DNA from: Amphibalanus amphitrite
Lineage: Eukaryota > Arthropoda > Thecostraca > Balanomorpha > Balanidae
NCBI RefSeq assembly: GCF_019059575.1
Contig: NW_024881836.1
Coordinates: forward strand, 248,001-312,000
Length of the DNA: 64,000 nt
Direction: 5' to 3'
Position 1 is the first letter of the stretch. Each line of letters begins with the position of its first letter. The notes beneath the pieces were generated by a model. That model made no database searches, had not been told where the DNA came from, and was given only the letters and a program-made list of their open reading frames with translations. The position numbers and the translations under genes are program-made. Below, piece after piece: positions 11,764-22,400 of the stretch.

Positions 11764-12168
11764 GGGCCCTGTTTCACCGGTGATAGCAGCAAGCTGCTAT
11801 CACGTTTCGCGAGCTGACGTCATGTCGTGACGCCATACTGTTGTCGTAATGGGTAGTTCCGGCGCACGATTGCCGCGACCTTGGCGGCGGCATTAAGTGA
11901 CGTATGAGCCTAAAAGTAAGAGTTTACGCAGTCATGATAGTATATATATATTTTTGATATATATTTTTTCAATATGATGTATTTAAAAGAAGTTGGGTTT
12001 AGGAAAAATATTGACATTAACTTCGAACATTTAGCTGATGACGTAAAACAATATTGCGGCAATCGTGCGCCAGAATTGCCCCTTACGTCAGCAGTATGAC
12101 GTCATCACATTACGTCAGCTCGCGCAATTTGATAGTAGCTTGCTGCTATCACCGGTGAAACAGGGCCC
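11764..12168 (+). mobile_element. 405-bp MITE family M, copy 1 (complete)
   Basis: The element begins GGGCCCTGTTTCACCGGTG and ends with the reverse complement (CACCGGTGAAACAGGGCCC). Just inside each end GATAGCAGCAAGCTGCTATC forms a small hairpin. The interior is AT-rich around TATATATATTTTTGATATAT and contains TGACGTCA motifs. Four copies lie within 5 kb. The ~66-codon open frame in the middle differs between copies and is not treated as a gene. Confidence 0.9.
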
Positions 12169-13573
12169 TGATCGGCGGCCGGCTAGTACTCTTGCCCGCG
12201 CTCACATACGTGCACGTTACCCCGGCAACGGGCTATTGACCAATGAGAAGCGAGAAAAGTGTTACGTCACTGCGATTTTTCATATACCTGTGCCCCCCGG
12301 ACGTGACGTAGTGTGCTCGCGCGCGTGCAGGGTCTCTGCGATCGAAAAAGAGCGCTAGCAGCGCGCCACTCGACGCCGCAATTGTCAAAAGCGGCGTGTT
12401 AGTATGCTTTATTATGAATGATGTGTGTAAAAGTGACTTTTTATGTTGTTTATTTGGAGGAAATGGTTGGAATAAATTAAGGTACTTTTATTTCTGTTGG
12501 TTAGAGTTTTTATTCAAAAGATTTCGGTCTATACCATTGAGATTTACTGAAAATACCTTCGCTTGAATAAATTGCAGATATTTGGCAACTGAAGTGTTAG
12601 GTAAGCCTAAATGATATGTAAAAAGGTAAGAGACACCCTGATTATCATTTGAGAAACGAAAATATATGAATTTTCCTTATAAGACTCGCTCAATATGCTA
12701 CTCCGCGGTTTATGCCCCGAGGGTGTCCGAGGGTTCCCGTTAGTTTGTCGTTGGCGCTCGGCTCGCGCGCGAGCCGACGTCACCGCCTGTGACGTCGGCT
12801 CGCGAAATACGTCATACCCTGCACACAAAATAGCCGGCTGCCGAACAGCGCTCTGATGTGCATTGTGATAAAGTGTCGCATACCAGAGCGCTGTTCGGCA
12901 GCCGGCTATTTTGTGTGCAGGGTATGACGTATTTCGCGAGCCGACGTCACAGGCGGTGACGTCGGCTCGCGCGCGAGCCGAGCGCCAACGACAAACTAAC
13001 GGGAACCCTCGGACACCCTCGGGGCATAAACCGCGGAGCAGCATATTGAGCGAGTCTTATAAGGAAAATTCATATATTTTCGTTTCTCAAATGATAATCA
13101 GGGTGTCTCTTACCTTGTTACATATCATTTAGGCTTACCCAACACTTCAGTTGCCAAATATCTGCAATTTATTCAAGCGAAGGCATTTTCAGTAAATATC
13201 AATGGTATAGACCGAAATCTTTTGAATAAAAACTCCAACCAACAGAAATAAAAATAACTTAATTTATTCCAACCATTTCCTCCAAATAAACAACATAAAA
13301 ACTCACTTTTACACACATCATTCATAATAAAGCATACTAACACGCCGCTTTTGACAATTGCGGCGTCGAGTGGCGCGCTGCTAGCGCTCTTTTTCGATCG
13401 CAGAGACCCTGCACGCGCGCGAGCACACTACGTCACGTCCGGGGGGCACAGGTATATGAAAAATCGCAGTGACGTAACACTTTTCTCGCTTCTCATTGGT
13501 CAATAGCCCGTTGCCGGGGTAACGTGCACGTATGTGAGCGCGGGCAAGAGTACTAGCCGGCCGCCGATCAGGG
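12166..13573. repeat. 1.4-kb near-perfect palindrome (690-bp arms, 28-nt loop)
   Basis: The left arm 12166-12855 and right arm 12884-13573 are reverse complements with only scattered mismatches, separated by the 28-base loop 12856-12883. The outermost bases are CCCTGATCGGCGG and CCGCCGATCAGGG; the innermost are CAGCGCTCTG and CAGAGCGCTG. Both arms are the same length to the base. No protein is convincingly encoded; a 145-codon minus-strand frame crosses the loop only because the palindrome reads open. It is flanked by MITE-M copies in the same orientation. Confidence 0.9.
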
Positions 13574-13577
13574 CTCA

Positions 13578-13957
13578 GGGCCCTGTTTCACCGGTGATAG
13601 CAGCAAGCTGCTATCACGTTTCGCGAGCTGACGTCATGTCGTGACGCCATACTGTTGTCGTAATGGGTAGTTCCGGCGCACGATTGCCGCGACCTTGGCG
13701 GCGGCATTAAGTGACGTATGAGCCTAAAAGTAAGAGTTTACGCAGTCATGATAGTATATATATTTTTGATATATATTTTTTTCAATATGATGTATTTAAA
13801 AGAAGTTGGGTTTAGGAAAAATTTTGACATTAACTTCGAACATTTAACTGATGACGTAAAACAATATTGCGGCAATCGTGCGCCAGAATTGCCCCTTACG
13901 TCAGCAGTATGACGTCATCACATTACGTCAGCTCGCGCAATTTGATAGTAGCTTGCT
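13578..13957 (+). mobile_element. MITE family M, copy 2 (3' end missing)
   Basis: It starts GGGCCCTGTTTCACCGGTG, is nearly identical to copy 1, and stops at GATAGTAGCTTGCTG, lacking the final ~22 bases of the terminal repeat. It abuts copy 3, which is inverted. Together copies 1 and 2 flank the large palindrome as direct repeats. Confidence 0.88.
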
Positions 13958-14283
13958 GGGCCCTGTTTCACCGGTGATAGCAGCAAGCTACTATCAAATT
14001 GCGCGAGCTGACGTAATGTGATGACGTCATACTGCTGACGTAAGGGGCAATTCTGGCGCACGATTGCCGCAATATTGTTTTACGTCATCAGCTAAATGTT
14101 CGAAGTTAATGTCCAAATTTTTCCTAAACCCAACTTCTTTTAAATACATCATATTGAAAAAATATATATCAAAAATATATATACTATCATGACTGCGTAA
14201 ACTCTTACTTTTAGGCTCATACGTCACTTAATGCCGCCGCCAAGGTCGCGGCAATCGTGCGCCGGAACTACCCATTACGACAA

Positions 14284-16095
14284 GGCCCTAAAACATAAGG
14301 TTGGACGAAGTTTTCTACCAAAAATGTACTAGAATAGCGTACGAGTCAAAGCTATTTCCGTTGTTTCTTTACAAATATGTCGCAAACAAGCTTTTTCTGT
14401 AATAAATCATTATTTCGAAGTTAAGCAACCAGTTGCTATAAATTCGATAAGCAAACACTTATTTTCTATATAAAAGCCTAGCTTATATAGTCCAACTCTA
14501 GTTGAATAATCAAGTAGCTACTAAATTTTCCAGATGCGACACATATTGCGCACTTCAGACAAGTGCGTTGCTAAGGCGTTGCTAAGGACTCTTTCGCATG
14601 TTTTGCTGCGAAGTTTTTGTTATGAAGTGAGGGAAGTGAGGTGGAGAGGCTATTTGATATTTTTCTTCTGGTTTTCTAGGACCGTCGCAATTATTTAACT
14701 TGACATAGTCTTCTTGCTTTTTATCCGAGGCTTTTTCAATAATTGGTAGATTCTATCGTGGAAATAAAAGGGCCAGCAGGCCACATGGGTTAATGCAAGT
14801 CGACTGAGAGTGAAATAAAAGGTAGAAGTGTCTGTTCCATTAGAAATTTAATGTGATGTGATGGAACATGAAGCAACAAGATCAGACGCAAGAACCACCA
14901 AATAAGAACCCAGAACCAGCAAGCGCTATGCCATCAAGAGCAGCCATGGTAACGTTTGATTAGCTTTCAGAAAACCTTGGAACTAGACGCCAGACGGTGA
15001 GCAATCAAGACATCTTACAAGACCAGTAGTTACTTGAAAACGAGAGCCGCCAGGAAAATCAGTAGGTACTTCAATGGCAACACATTTCAACATCTATCTA
15101 GCAATGATTTGCACCAGCGAGGTGCTAATGCTATCATTGTGTTTTGTGTCGGTATCCCTAACTGCTTAAAAAATATTTGTCAATAAATAAACAAACAAAT
15201 AATGCGCCTTTTTCTACTGAAAGTAAGTCCTCCAAGTGGCAAGGGATGAATAATAGAAGGTACCTAATTAATTGCCATCTATTCATTCAATTTATAAATC
15301 ATAGGCAATTCAGGGCAACGATCGGCAGCGCCCTTACTGCATGGCACTGCAGATCGTCCATGGGTTTCTTGATGACTCCGACTCTGACTCAGACTTTCAA
15401 ACATCAACTCTGACTTTGATTTCAAATGTCGGCTCTGACCGACTCCGACTCCACAGCCCTAGCAGGTCTGCGGAGGCGATGGATTTTTGGTGACTCCGAC
15501 TCCGACTCTGGCTTTCAAAATCGACTCTGACTCTGACTCTGGTCAGAACTGTCGACTCGGACCGACTACAACTCCGACTACGGAACCCTGAAAGGTCTGC
15601 GGAGGGGATCGAATTTCGGTGACTGACTCAGACTCCAGCTTATAAAATCGACTCTGACCCTGACTCGACGACTCAGGTCAGAACTGTCAACTCCGACCGA
15701 CTTCATGACTCCGACTCTGAAGCCCTACTGGCAGCTATCACGCCAGGGAGCTGCAAATCATATGTTCCGTGGCGGTTTATGGCATTAAAGTCGATAATGC
15801 GGCTGAATCGCACTATGAAACACCCTTATTGGCTGCAAGAACCACGAAAGTTAGCGCATCACCACTGGAAAACGTGACAAGATATCGATTAATTGACCCT
15901 GGATTTGGATAAATGACATGTTGATGATCATATTAGCACACATTTACATTATCATCTATCTCAAGGTTGCCCTCCAGGCGGCTCTAAACTATGGCAATTT
16001 CCCTATCTTCAACATGTAAATGCCCTCGGGCGTCCTCGTGGTGACGTAGGCATGGGAGTGCCAGTTTGGTAGGAACTAGACTTCGACGCCCCCTG
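14284..16095. mobile_element. 1.8-kb insertion in MITE copy 3 with 11-bp target duplication
   Basis: The sequence CATTACGACAA occurs at 14273-14283 and again at 16096-16106, exactly where the MITE is interrupted, so 14284-16095 is an insert with an 11-base target-site duplication. The insert begins GGCCCTAAAACATAAGG and ends CGACGCCCCCTG. It has no terminal inverted repeat and no poly(A) tail, and carries a ~128-bp tandem repeat. The element type is unidentified. Confidence 0.72.
15350..15728. repeat. ~128-bp tandem repeat rich in GACTCCGACTCTGACT
   Basis: About three degenerate copies of a unit containing GGTCTGCGGAGG (15465 and 15594, 129 apart), GGTGACTCCGACTC and GGTCAGAACTGTC. A stray related fragment (GGACTCCGACTCTGATTCC) lies at about 22347 in a cathepsin intron, so the motif is dispersed. 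Confidence 0.75.
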
Positions 16096-16177
16096 CATTA
16101 CGACAACAGTATGGCGTCACGACATGAGGTCAGCTCGCGAAACGTGATAGCAGCTTGCTGCTATCACCGGTGAAACA

Positions 16178-16612
16178 GGGGCCCTGTTTCACCGGTGATA
16201 GCAGCAAGCCACTATCAAATTGCGCGAGCTGACGTAATGTGATTACGTCATACTGCTGACGTAAGGGGCAATTCTGGCGCACGATTGCCGCAATATTGTT
16301 TTACGTCATCAGCTAAATGTTCGAAGTTAATGTCCAAATTTTTCCTAAACCCAACTTCTTTTAAATACATCATATTGAAAAAATATATATCAAAAATATA
16401 TATACTATCATGACTGCGTAAACTCTTACTTTTAGGCTCATACGTCACTTAATGCCGCCGCCAAGGTCGCGGCAATCGTGCGCCGGAACTACCCATTACG
16501 ACAACAGTATGGCGTCACGACATGACGTCAGCTCGCGAAACGTGATAGCAGCTTGCTGCTATCACCGGTGAAACAGGGCCCGGGCCCTGCTATCACCGGT
16601 GAAACAGGGCCC
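16178..16612 (-). mobile_element. MITE family M, copy 4 plus a terminal remnant
   Basis: A complete reverse-orientation copy runs 16178-16581. It is followed directly by a 31-base remnant (16582-16612) that fuses GGGCCCTG to TATCACCGGTGAAACAGGGCCC, meaning an internally deleted fifth copy. Copies 3 and 4 share their junction bases. Confidence 0.87.
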
Positions 16613-19401
16613 AGGTTCTCGCCCATTCGCGACTTCCGCGCTTTAGGAAGCCCACTCCCCTGGTTGGGTCTGTCTGTTACTGCTGGCTACATGAGCGAGG
16701 TTGATGGCACATCAAGGTTGATGCATGTAGCAACTTGATGTGCTCTAGAAAACCTAAACTTCGCTTCACCGCCCCGGAGTCGCTATTGCAACTTATCAGT
16801 GTGAACCCCGATTTTTGAACTGTGGAGAGCCACACTGACAAACTTTCGCGGTGTCCTTGAGCGGGCCGACATCTGCTGCGTGTGCCGAGCCGCCGGGCCC
16901 CGGTGGTACGAGTGGCAGGGGTGCCGGATCCAGTATCCCTGCACCTCTTCCTGACGTTCCCAAGGAGTTCCTGAGGGACCCAGTGTAATCTACGTCTGCC
17001 TCTGCGATACCGAATGCGTCTTAAGAGCACGATATTAGGGTGTGTTAAGTGCGTTAGTAGGATAAACTATTTTGATTTGGGTTGTGTTGAAGATAGCGAG
17101 AGATACTGATGCATGCCGAGGCACTGTAGTCAGCCAGCATGATGATGAGATGGCGTATACTGCAGATATGCAGGTGTAACTTCTAAAAAAAAATGACCGT
17201 GGCCCTGTTGACGGGGACCTGCGGTAGCTGCGGCTCGGCGGTCAGCCGCGGGATCTATGGCCACGGGTAAACACCGAGCTGCAGCTACGGCAGGTGCCCG
17301 TGAACAGCACTCGTGAAAATCACTTCTTTATGAGCCGTCTGGTCCATAGGCGTAGGAACAGGGGGGGGGCGGAGCCCCACCCACTTTTCAGCCTTTTTTT
17401 AAGGAAAAATCTTCATTTTTGATTTAAATACAAGACTAAGAGCAGGAAATGGTTCAGCAAGGTAAGATGAGCACAAAACTACAAAGAATTTCTTCATGGG
17501 AGCATTCTTGAAATGACAACTGTTTCAGTTTTGTTGACAACCTATTTCATAGATAAAGCACATCTGGCACAGAAAAACGTAGTAAGTAACCATGCTAGGT
17601 TTTCCCTCTTCGTCCAATGCCACAGCTAATCTAGCAAGTCCACATTTACATTATCGGTAAGCATTTGAAAAATTTGGATAGCATTTCTGAATTGCGCACA
17701 TAAAATACATATAGAAACACTATTCAGGTTGATGCATGTTATGCGCATTTGCTTAGGCTAGCACACGTTAACGTTTCCTCGTTTTTCTCCGTTTCGTCAC
17801 CTTGACACTTACTAGGTTCTTCAAAAATAGGGTAGATCTGCTTTTGTAAGGTTTATTTATAATCCATAAATAATAATAGTAAAATAAATAGTATCCATAA
17901 AATTTTTGGATAAGTTTTTTAACGGGGGTTCAGGAATAGGCACTTTCTTGCCACATTTAGCCAATTAGTTATCTTACTTCAGTTTAAAAAATGCTGAATT
18001 TTGCCTACCAGAGGAATTTCAAAATATATTTAGTGGCTCTGTCCCTAGTTGGGAACCCTTCAATTGAAAAGTTTTGGACTCTAAGAAAGAAAAAGCTTGC
18101 CACCATCACGGAAAAGTATTTCCGTTGATTGTTCAGATTGCTTCTTGTCCATTGTCCTTATTATTTGCTATCAAACCTTGGAATTAGTGGCATTGATAAG
18201 CATATGGATGCTCAAATGGTAAATAAGGCTAGAATTTGGCAGAAATAAGCTAATCTCCAGACTCCAACTGTCTGCGGCCTGCGCTGATCATGCTCAAAAT
18301 GTCAGCGGCGTCAGCACTAAATCCCTTGCACAAAATGTCAGTGCATGACTGAGTCCCTGGCATATCTTGTGTGCTATAACAGGTCATAGGGATTTTTCCA
18401 GTCTGGCAGTGGAGGCTGATTATGATTATGCATTGACCAATCATATTACCTGGCTGTCACCAACTGCATGCTGTTTGACTGATGATTGATTTTTGCCACA
18501 GGTTGCAGGATTATTGGCATTTTCTGTAAGGGAAGCATTCCTGGGCAGGTAAGAGAATGATTTCAGAATGATAAATCTTTGTCTTAGCCTAGGATGATCA
18601 TTGGGCTGTAAAAGCTCCTGATTTGTGCTAGTCTCAGCTCAAGCTACAAAACTGCTTATTTAGTTCACAACCCTGTGTAAAAATTGGTGAATTTCCTTAA
18701 GTTCTACACCTTTTTAGGTGCAGTTTAAAAAAGTTAAAGGCCAAATTCAAAAAGCTTAAGTTTGAAATGCATGTGAACATTTTGAAGTTGGTCTTTAACT
18801 TTTTTAAAACTGTGCCTAAAAAGCTGTAGATTTCAGGAGGCTAGGCTAGATAAAGTGATTTAGGTTAGGTAAGGTTTGGTTAAGTTAGGTCTGGAGCTAA
18901 CTGCAGAATAACTAACCTAAAATTTTAAATCATTTCTTGAAAGGGATGATGCTTGAATTTAATAATTTACCTGCAATTTAAGAGTTGCTTTTCTCCAAGA
19001 ATTTCAGTTTGAGTTGTTTCCCTGATGTTGTTTTTCTGATTCCCCCACATTATTGTCCCTAATTATTTATCAAGCATGATACTGAGAATCCCATTGTTGT
19101 GATGGAACAAATAATTTTTATTCTCTATGTTCTGCAGTTATCAGTAGGTATCTCAGTCTTAGACACAGATGATCAATTGATGGCTAATAAGAAAAGTACC
19201 ATGACAAATGTAGAGGGGTTATTGTCTAAAGACTTTTTTGAGGTGATAGAGTTGGAACCCCTTGCCTTATGTGATGTCAGTGCTGCCAGTGTCATGTTGT
19301 TTTAGTCAGGTATGATGCACAGCTTATGATACCAGGATGAGATGGGTTGGTTCCTGTAAGAATTGCTATAGTGTTCTGCTGGTAACACTGCTCTGTTGCA
19401 G
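16613..19401. other. intergenic, upstream of the cathepsin gene
   Basis: No gene is supported. TAGGCGTAGGAACAGGGGGG followed by GGCGGAGCCCCACCCACTTTT at 17348-17388 resembles a degenerate transposon end. From 17400 the DNA is AT-rich. Inverted short repeats of TTTTTAGGTGCAGTTTAAAAAAG occur at 18711-18740 and 18800-18825. Non-coding first exon(s) of the cathepsin gene may lie here. Confidence 0.35.
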
Positions 19402-19416
19402 GTTTCACACACCTTC

Positions 19417-22400
19417 ATGATGTGGAAGCTTGTGGTGGTGGCAGGTCTGGCTTTTCTGCTGGTAAGGATGGCCTGATCCAGCATGCTTATACTGATCATA
19501 TCATATTGGTATTGATTATCTTGTTTTGCTTAGATACCTACCTAGTGGTTAGTACCTACCTGCCTTGTGGTGGGGTAGAAAAGTATTATAACTGAAAATG
19601 AGGTATCATACATAAAATCAACTTGCACCATTATTCTTCTTATCTCTATTCACATCTGCAAGAAACATATACATTTTTTTTAACTGACCTTTGCCTCATC
19701 ATTTGTTGAAAGCTTTTCAACACTTGACCTGCTGAATCTGCCCTCTTACTACTCAAGCAATACTTTCATTGAGCCATTTAATCAAAATTGGCAAGAAAAA
19801 ATGTTTATGTCACATGACTTTACAACTATAAGATTCATTGACCTGACTTTTACCCATCATTTATCCCCCAAATTCCAATATCAGGGCTGCTTCAGATGTG
19901 TCTCAGTGAGTTCTTTTCAAGCATAATGCTCAATTTTGGATAGTTCCACTGGTCACTCACTCAAATCAGGCTACTTGCAGCTTTGGACAGGTCATCCTTA
20001 TGATGGGTCTGTTTTCTGTATATCCTCCAGCCTCCTCCAACCCTTTGTTTCAACCATTATTCAGAATCTGTGCAGTTTTAATGTTGAATTCAATTTTCAC
20101 TATGTTTATTCCTTACGTCATTATTTCTTGTCTCGCCTCAGAAGAAGACTTGTTTTAGATCCCTCTTTATGCCTAGCTCTACTGACCTACCAGAGTTTCT
20201 ACTACAGCCTTCCCCGTGAGATCTCGAGTCCTCCGGGGTCCGATGTACAGCCCACCGCTAAAGTAATGTAGGGTTTTACCAATCTCAACGGTTGGCTTTG
20301 ACTGGCGATTGTTAAATGCGGAGTGATCGAAAAGAAGATGTCAATAGCTAAAGTTGCAGCTGCAAGGGTGACGATACATATAAGCTACATTCAAAGTTTC
20401 ATTGTAGTCTGGCTAATCGTTCCTAAGCTTCAGAAGCAGAACATACCCATGACTGAAACCCCACATTACTTCTGCTGTGGACTGTACGTACACCCTCTGT
20501 GCCGTAATATACCGCTCTCTGTACAGTGTGTCCACCCGGTGTCGACAGGGCGATGGCGCCGCCGGTCTGGGAGAGTACCGCGAGCACGCAGAGGCCGACC
20601 AGACGGTGATCACCATGGCCAGGTTCGCTGTGCCGCTCCTCCAGCCGCACATCAAGAGCGAGAAGTTCTTCACGCTGAAGTCCGTGGATAAGATCCACAA
20701 GCAGGTACGTATGTACCGACCGCTGTCGTTGTTCGTCGCGACAACTGACTGATTTGATGATGGAAAGTGCCTCATTCTGATTTTTCAGCCTTTCCTGAGG
20801 CTACCCCTGTATCATATAATCGTTGTTGACAGAGGACCGTATTTTATGTCCTTCATTTAAGTCCATTAGCTGTCCAGTTAAAAAGTTAAGCCATATATTT
20901 AACTACAGGAATATCATCTTTGAAATAGCAGGCATAATTAAGATGCAAAGATAGGTGACTACTACTAGGGGTGATAGATAGATAGGTGACTATGGGCGCG
21001 GTGCTCCCACCGTGTACCGCTCTCTGACGGCTGTCTCGTGCCACAGCTGGTCTCCGGCACCAACTACAAGCTGGAGGTGTCCCTGGTGGAGACGGGCTGC
21101 CATCAGGAGGCCGGCCCGTCGGCGCTAGAGTGCGAGCCCGCCGATCGGCCCCGGATCGTGGTCAGTGCTCACTACTCGCCCCCCCCCCCCCGAACAATGA
21201 TGGCGGACGCTTATTAACGTATCTTTCTATCGGAGATACTTGCGCGCATAATCCCGTATTCCCGGAAAAAAACATATTTACTGTGTATTATGCAACATTT
21301 GATAATATTGTGATGTGCATGTAATATGCAAGTGCATGAACATTGTTAACACTTGAAGCTGTACAAGTGTATGACCAGGCTGACCACTGACCTCTGACTG
21401 CCCGTCTGCCGACTGCTGTCTGCAAACCAGTGACCACTGACCGCCCCCCTCCACGTGGCAGACGTGTCGGCTGGTGGTGTACGACCAGCCGTGGACAGGT
21501 CGCCGTGAGCTCACCAAGCACCGCTGCACCCGGCCGGTGGCGGCGCACAAACACAAAGTCAGTCACTGGGCCGGGCGGCGCTTCATGAGAGGACAACCGA
21601 CCGAAAACTTAAATAAATACTATGATAGGTAGCAGATTCAGGTCCTTGAGCTGAGCTGTATTACTGGTATATCTACAAACGTCTAGTCCGCTGCAAAGCT
21701 GTTTCTGCAGTCGCCGCGCAGTAACTTCCCCTGTGTCAGTAGTAGCTACATCTCAGTGCTTATTTTGAAATTGTAACCTGTTCAAGTGTCCCATGGCCAG
21801 CTACTGACCCATCAAACATCACCATCGCGTATCGACACACTGGGTCTGTATGTACTGTGCCTCCTCTGAGTCTGAGGCTGCTTAACCCCCCCCCCCCCCC
21901 CCTACCGCTCGTAACCGCCGTCCGTCTCTACCGCAGGGCCACGGAAAGAGCAAGAAAAAGTTCGGTAAGCCGGCGGGCGCCGCCAGTAAGCGGCTGCGCG
22001 CCCAGTTTGGCGAATTTGTGCGCCTCTTCAACCGCACCTATCCGAGCACCGAGGAGTACGCGCGACGGATGCGCGTGTTTGGCGAGAACATGAAGCACGC
22101 GCGCAACTTCCAGCGAATGGAGCGGGGCACGGCCCAGTACGGCGTCACCAAGTTTAGTGATATGACCGGTGAGACTCGGGTGGACGAGACGCCGCTGTGA
22201 TTGGTTAACAGTCAGTCGTATTGTAGGATTGGTAAATGAAGCGGCGAGTGCTTGCCTTGTAATCTCACGGACTCTTGGTTTTGTGTCCGATTCCGGGCGG
22301 CTGGCAGACTAGGTCTGTTCGGCTGGCAAAGTCTATTGATTCTCGGGGACTCCGACTCTGATTCCACTTTTAGTCTTCGACTCCGGACAATGCTCTAGTT

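Larger units (their letters stand above)
13958..16180 (-). mobile_element. MITE family M, copy 3 (inverted, interrupted)
   Basis: Reverse-orientation copy: 13958-14283 carries the first four-fifths and 16096-16180 the remainder. It is split at CATTACGACAA, which is present on both sides of a 1.8-kb insertion. Its central part matches copy 4 so closely that both read the same 66-codon frame, suggesting recent spread. Confidence 0.88.

Noticed and set aside
12607-13044. 145-codon minus-strand frame across the palindrome loop
   Set aside because: It reads through both arms of the palindrome and has no domain; an artefact of symmetry.
14027-14227. 66-codon frame shared by MITE copies 3 and 4
   Set aside because: Copies 1 and 2 differ around the AT repeat so the start region is not conserved; it is inside a MITE with no known protein.
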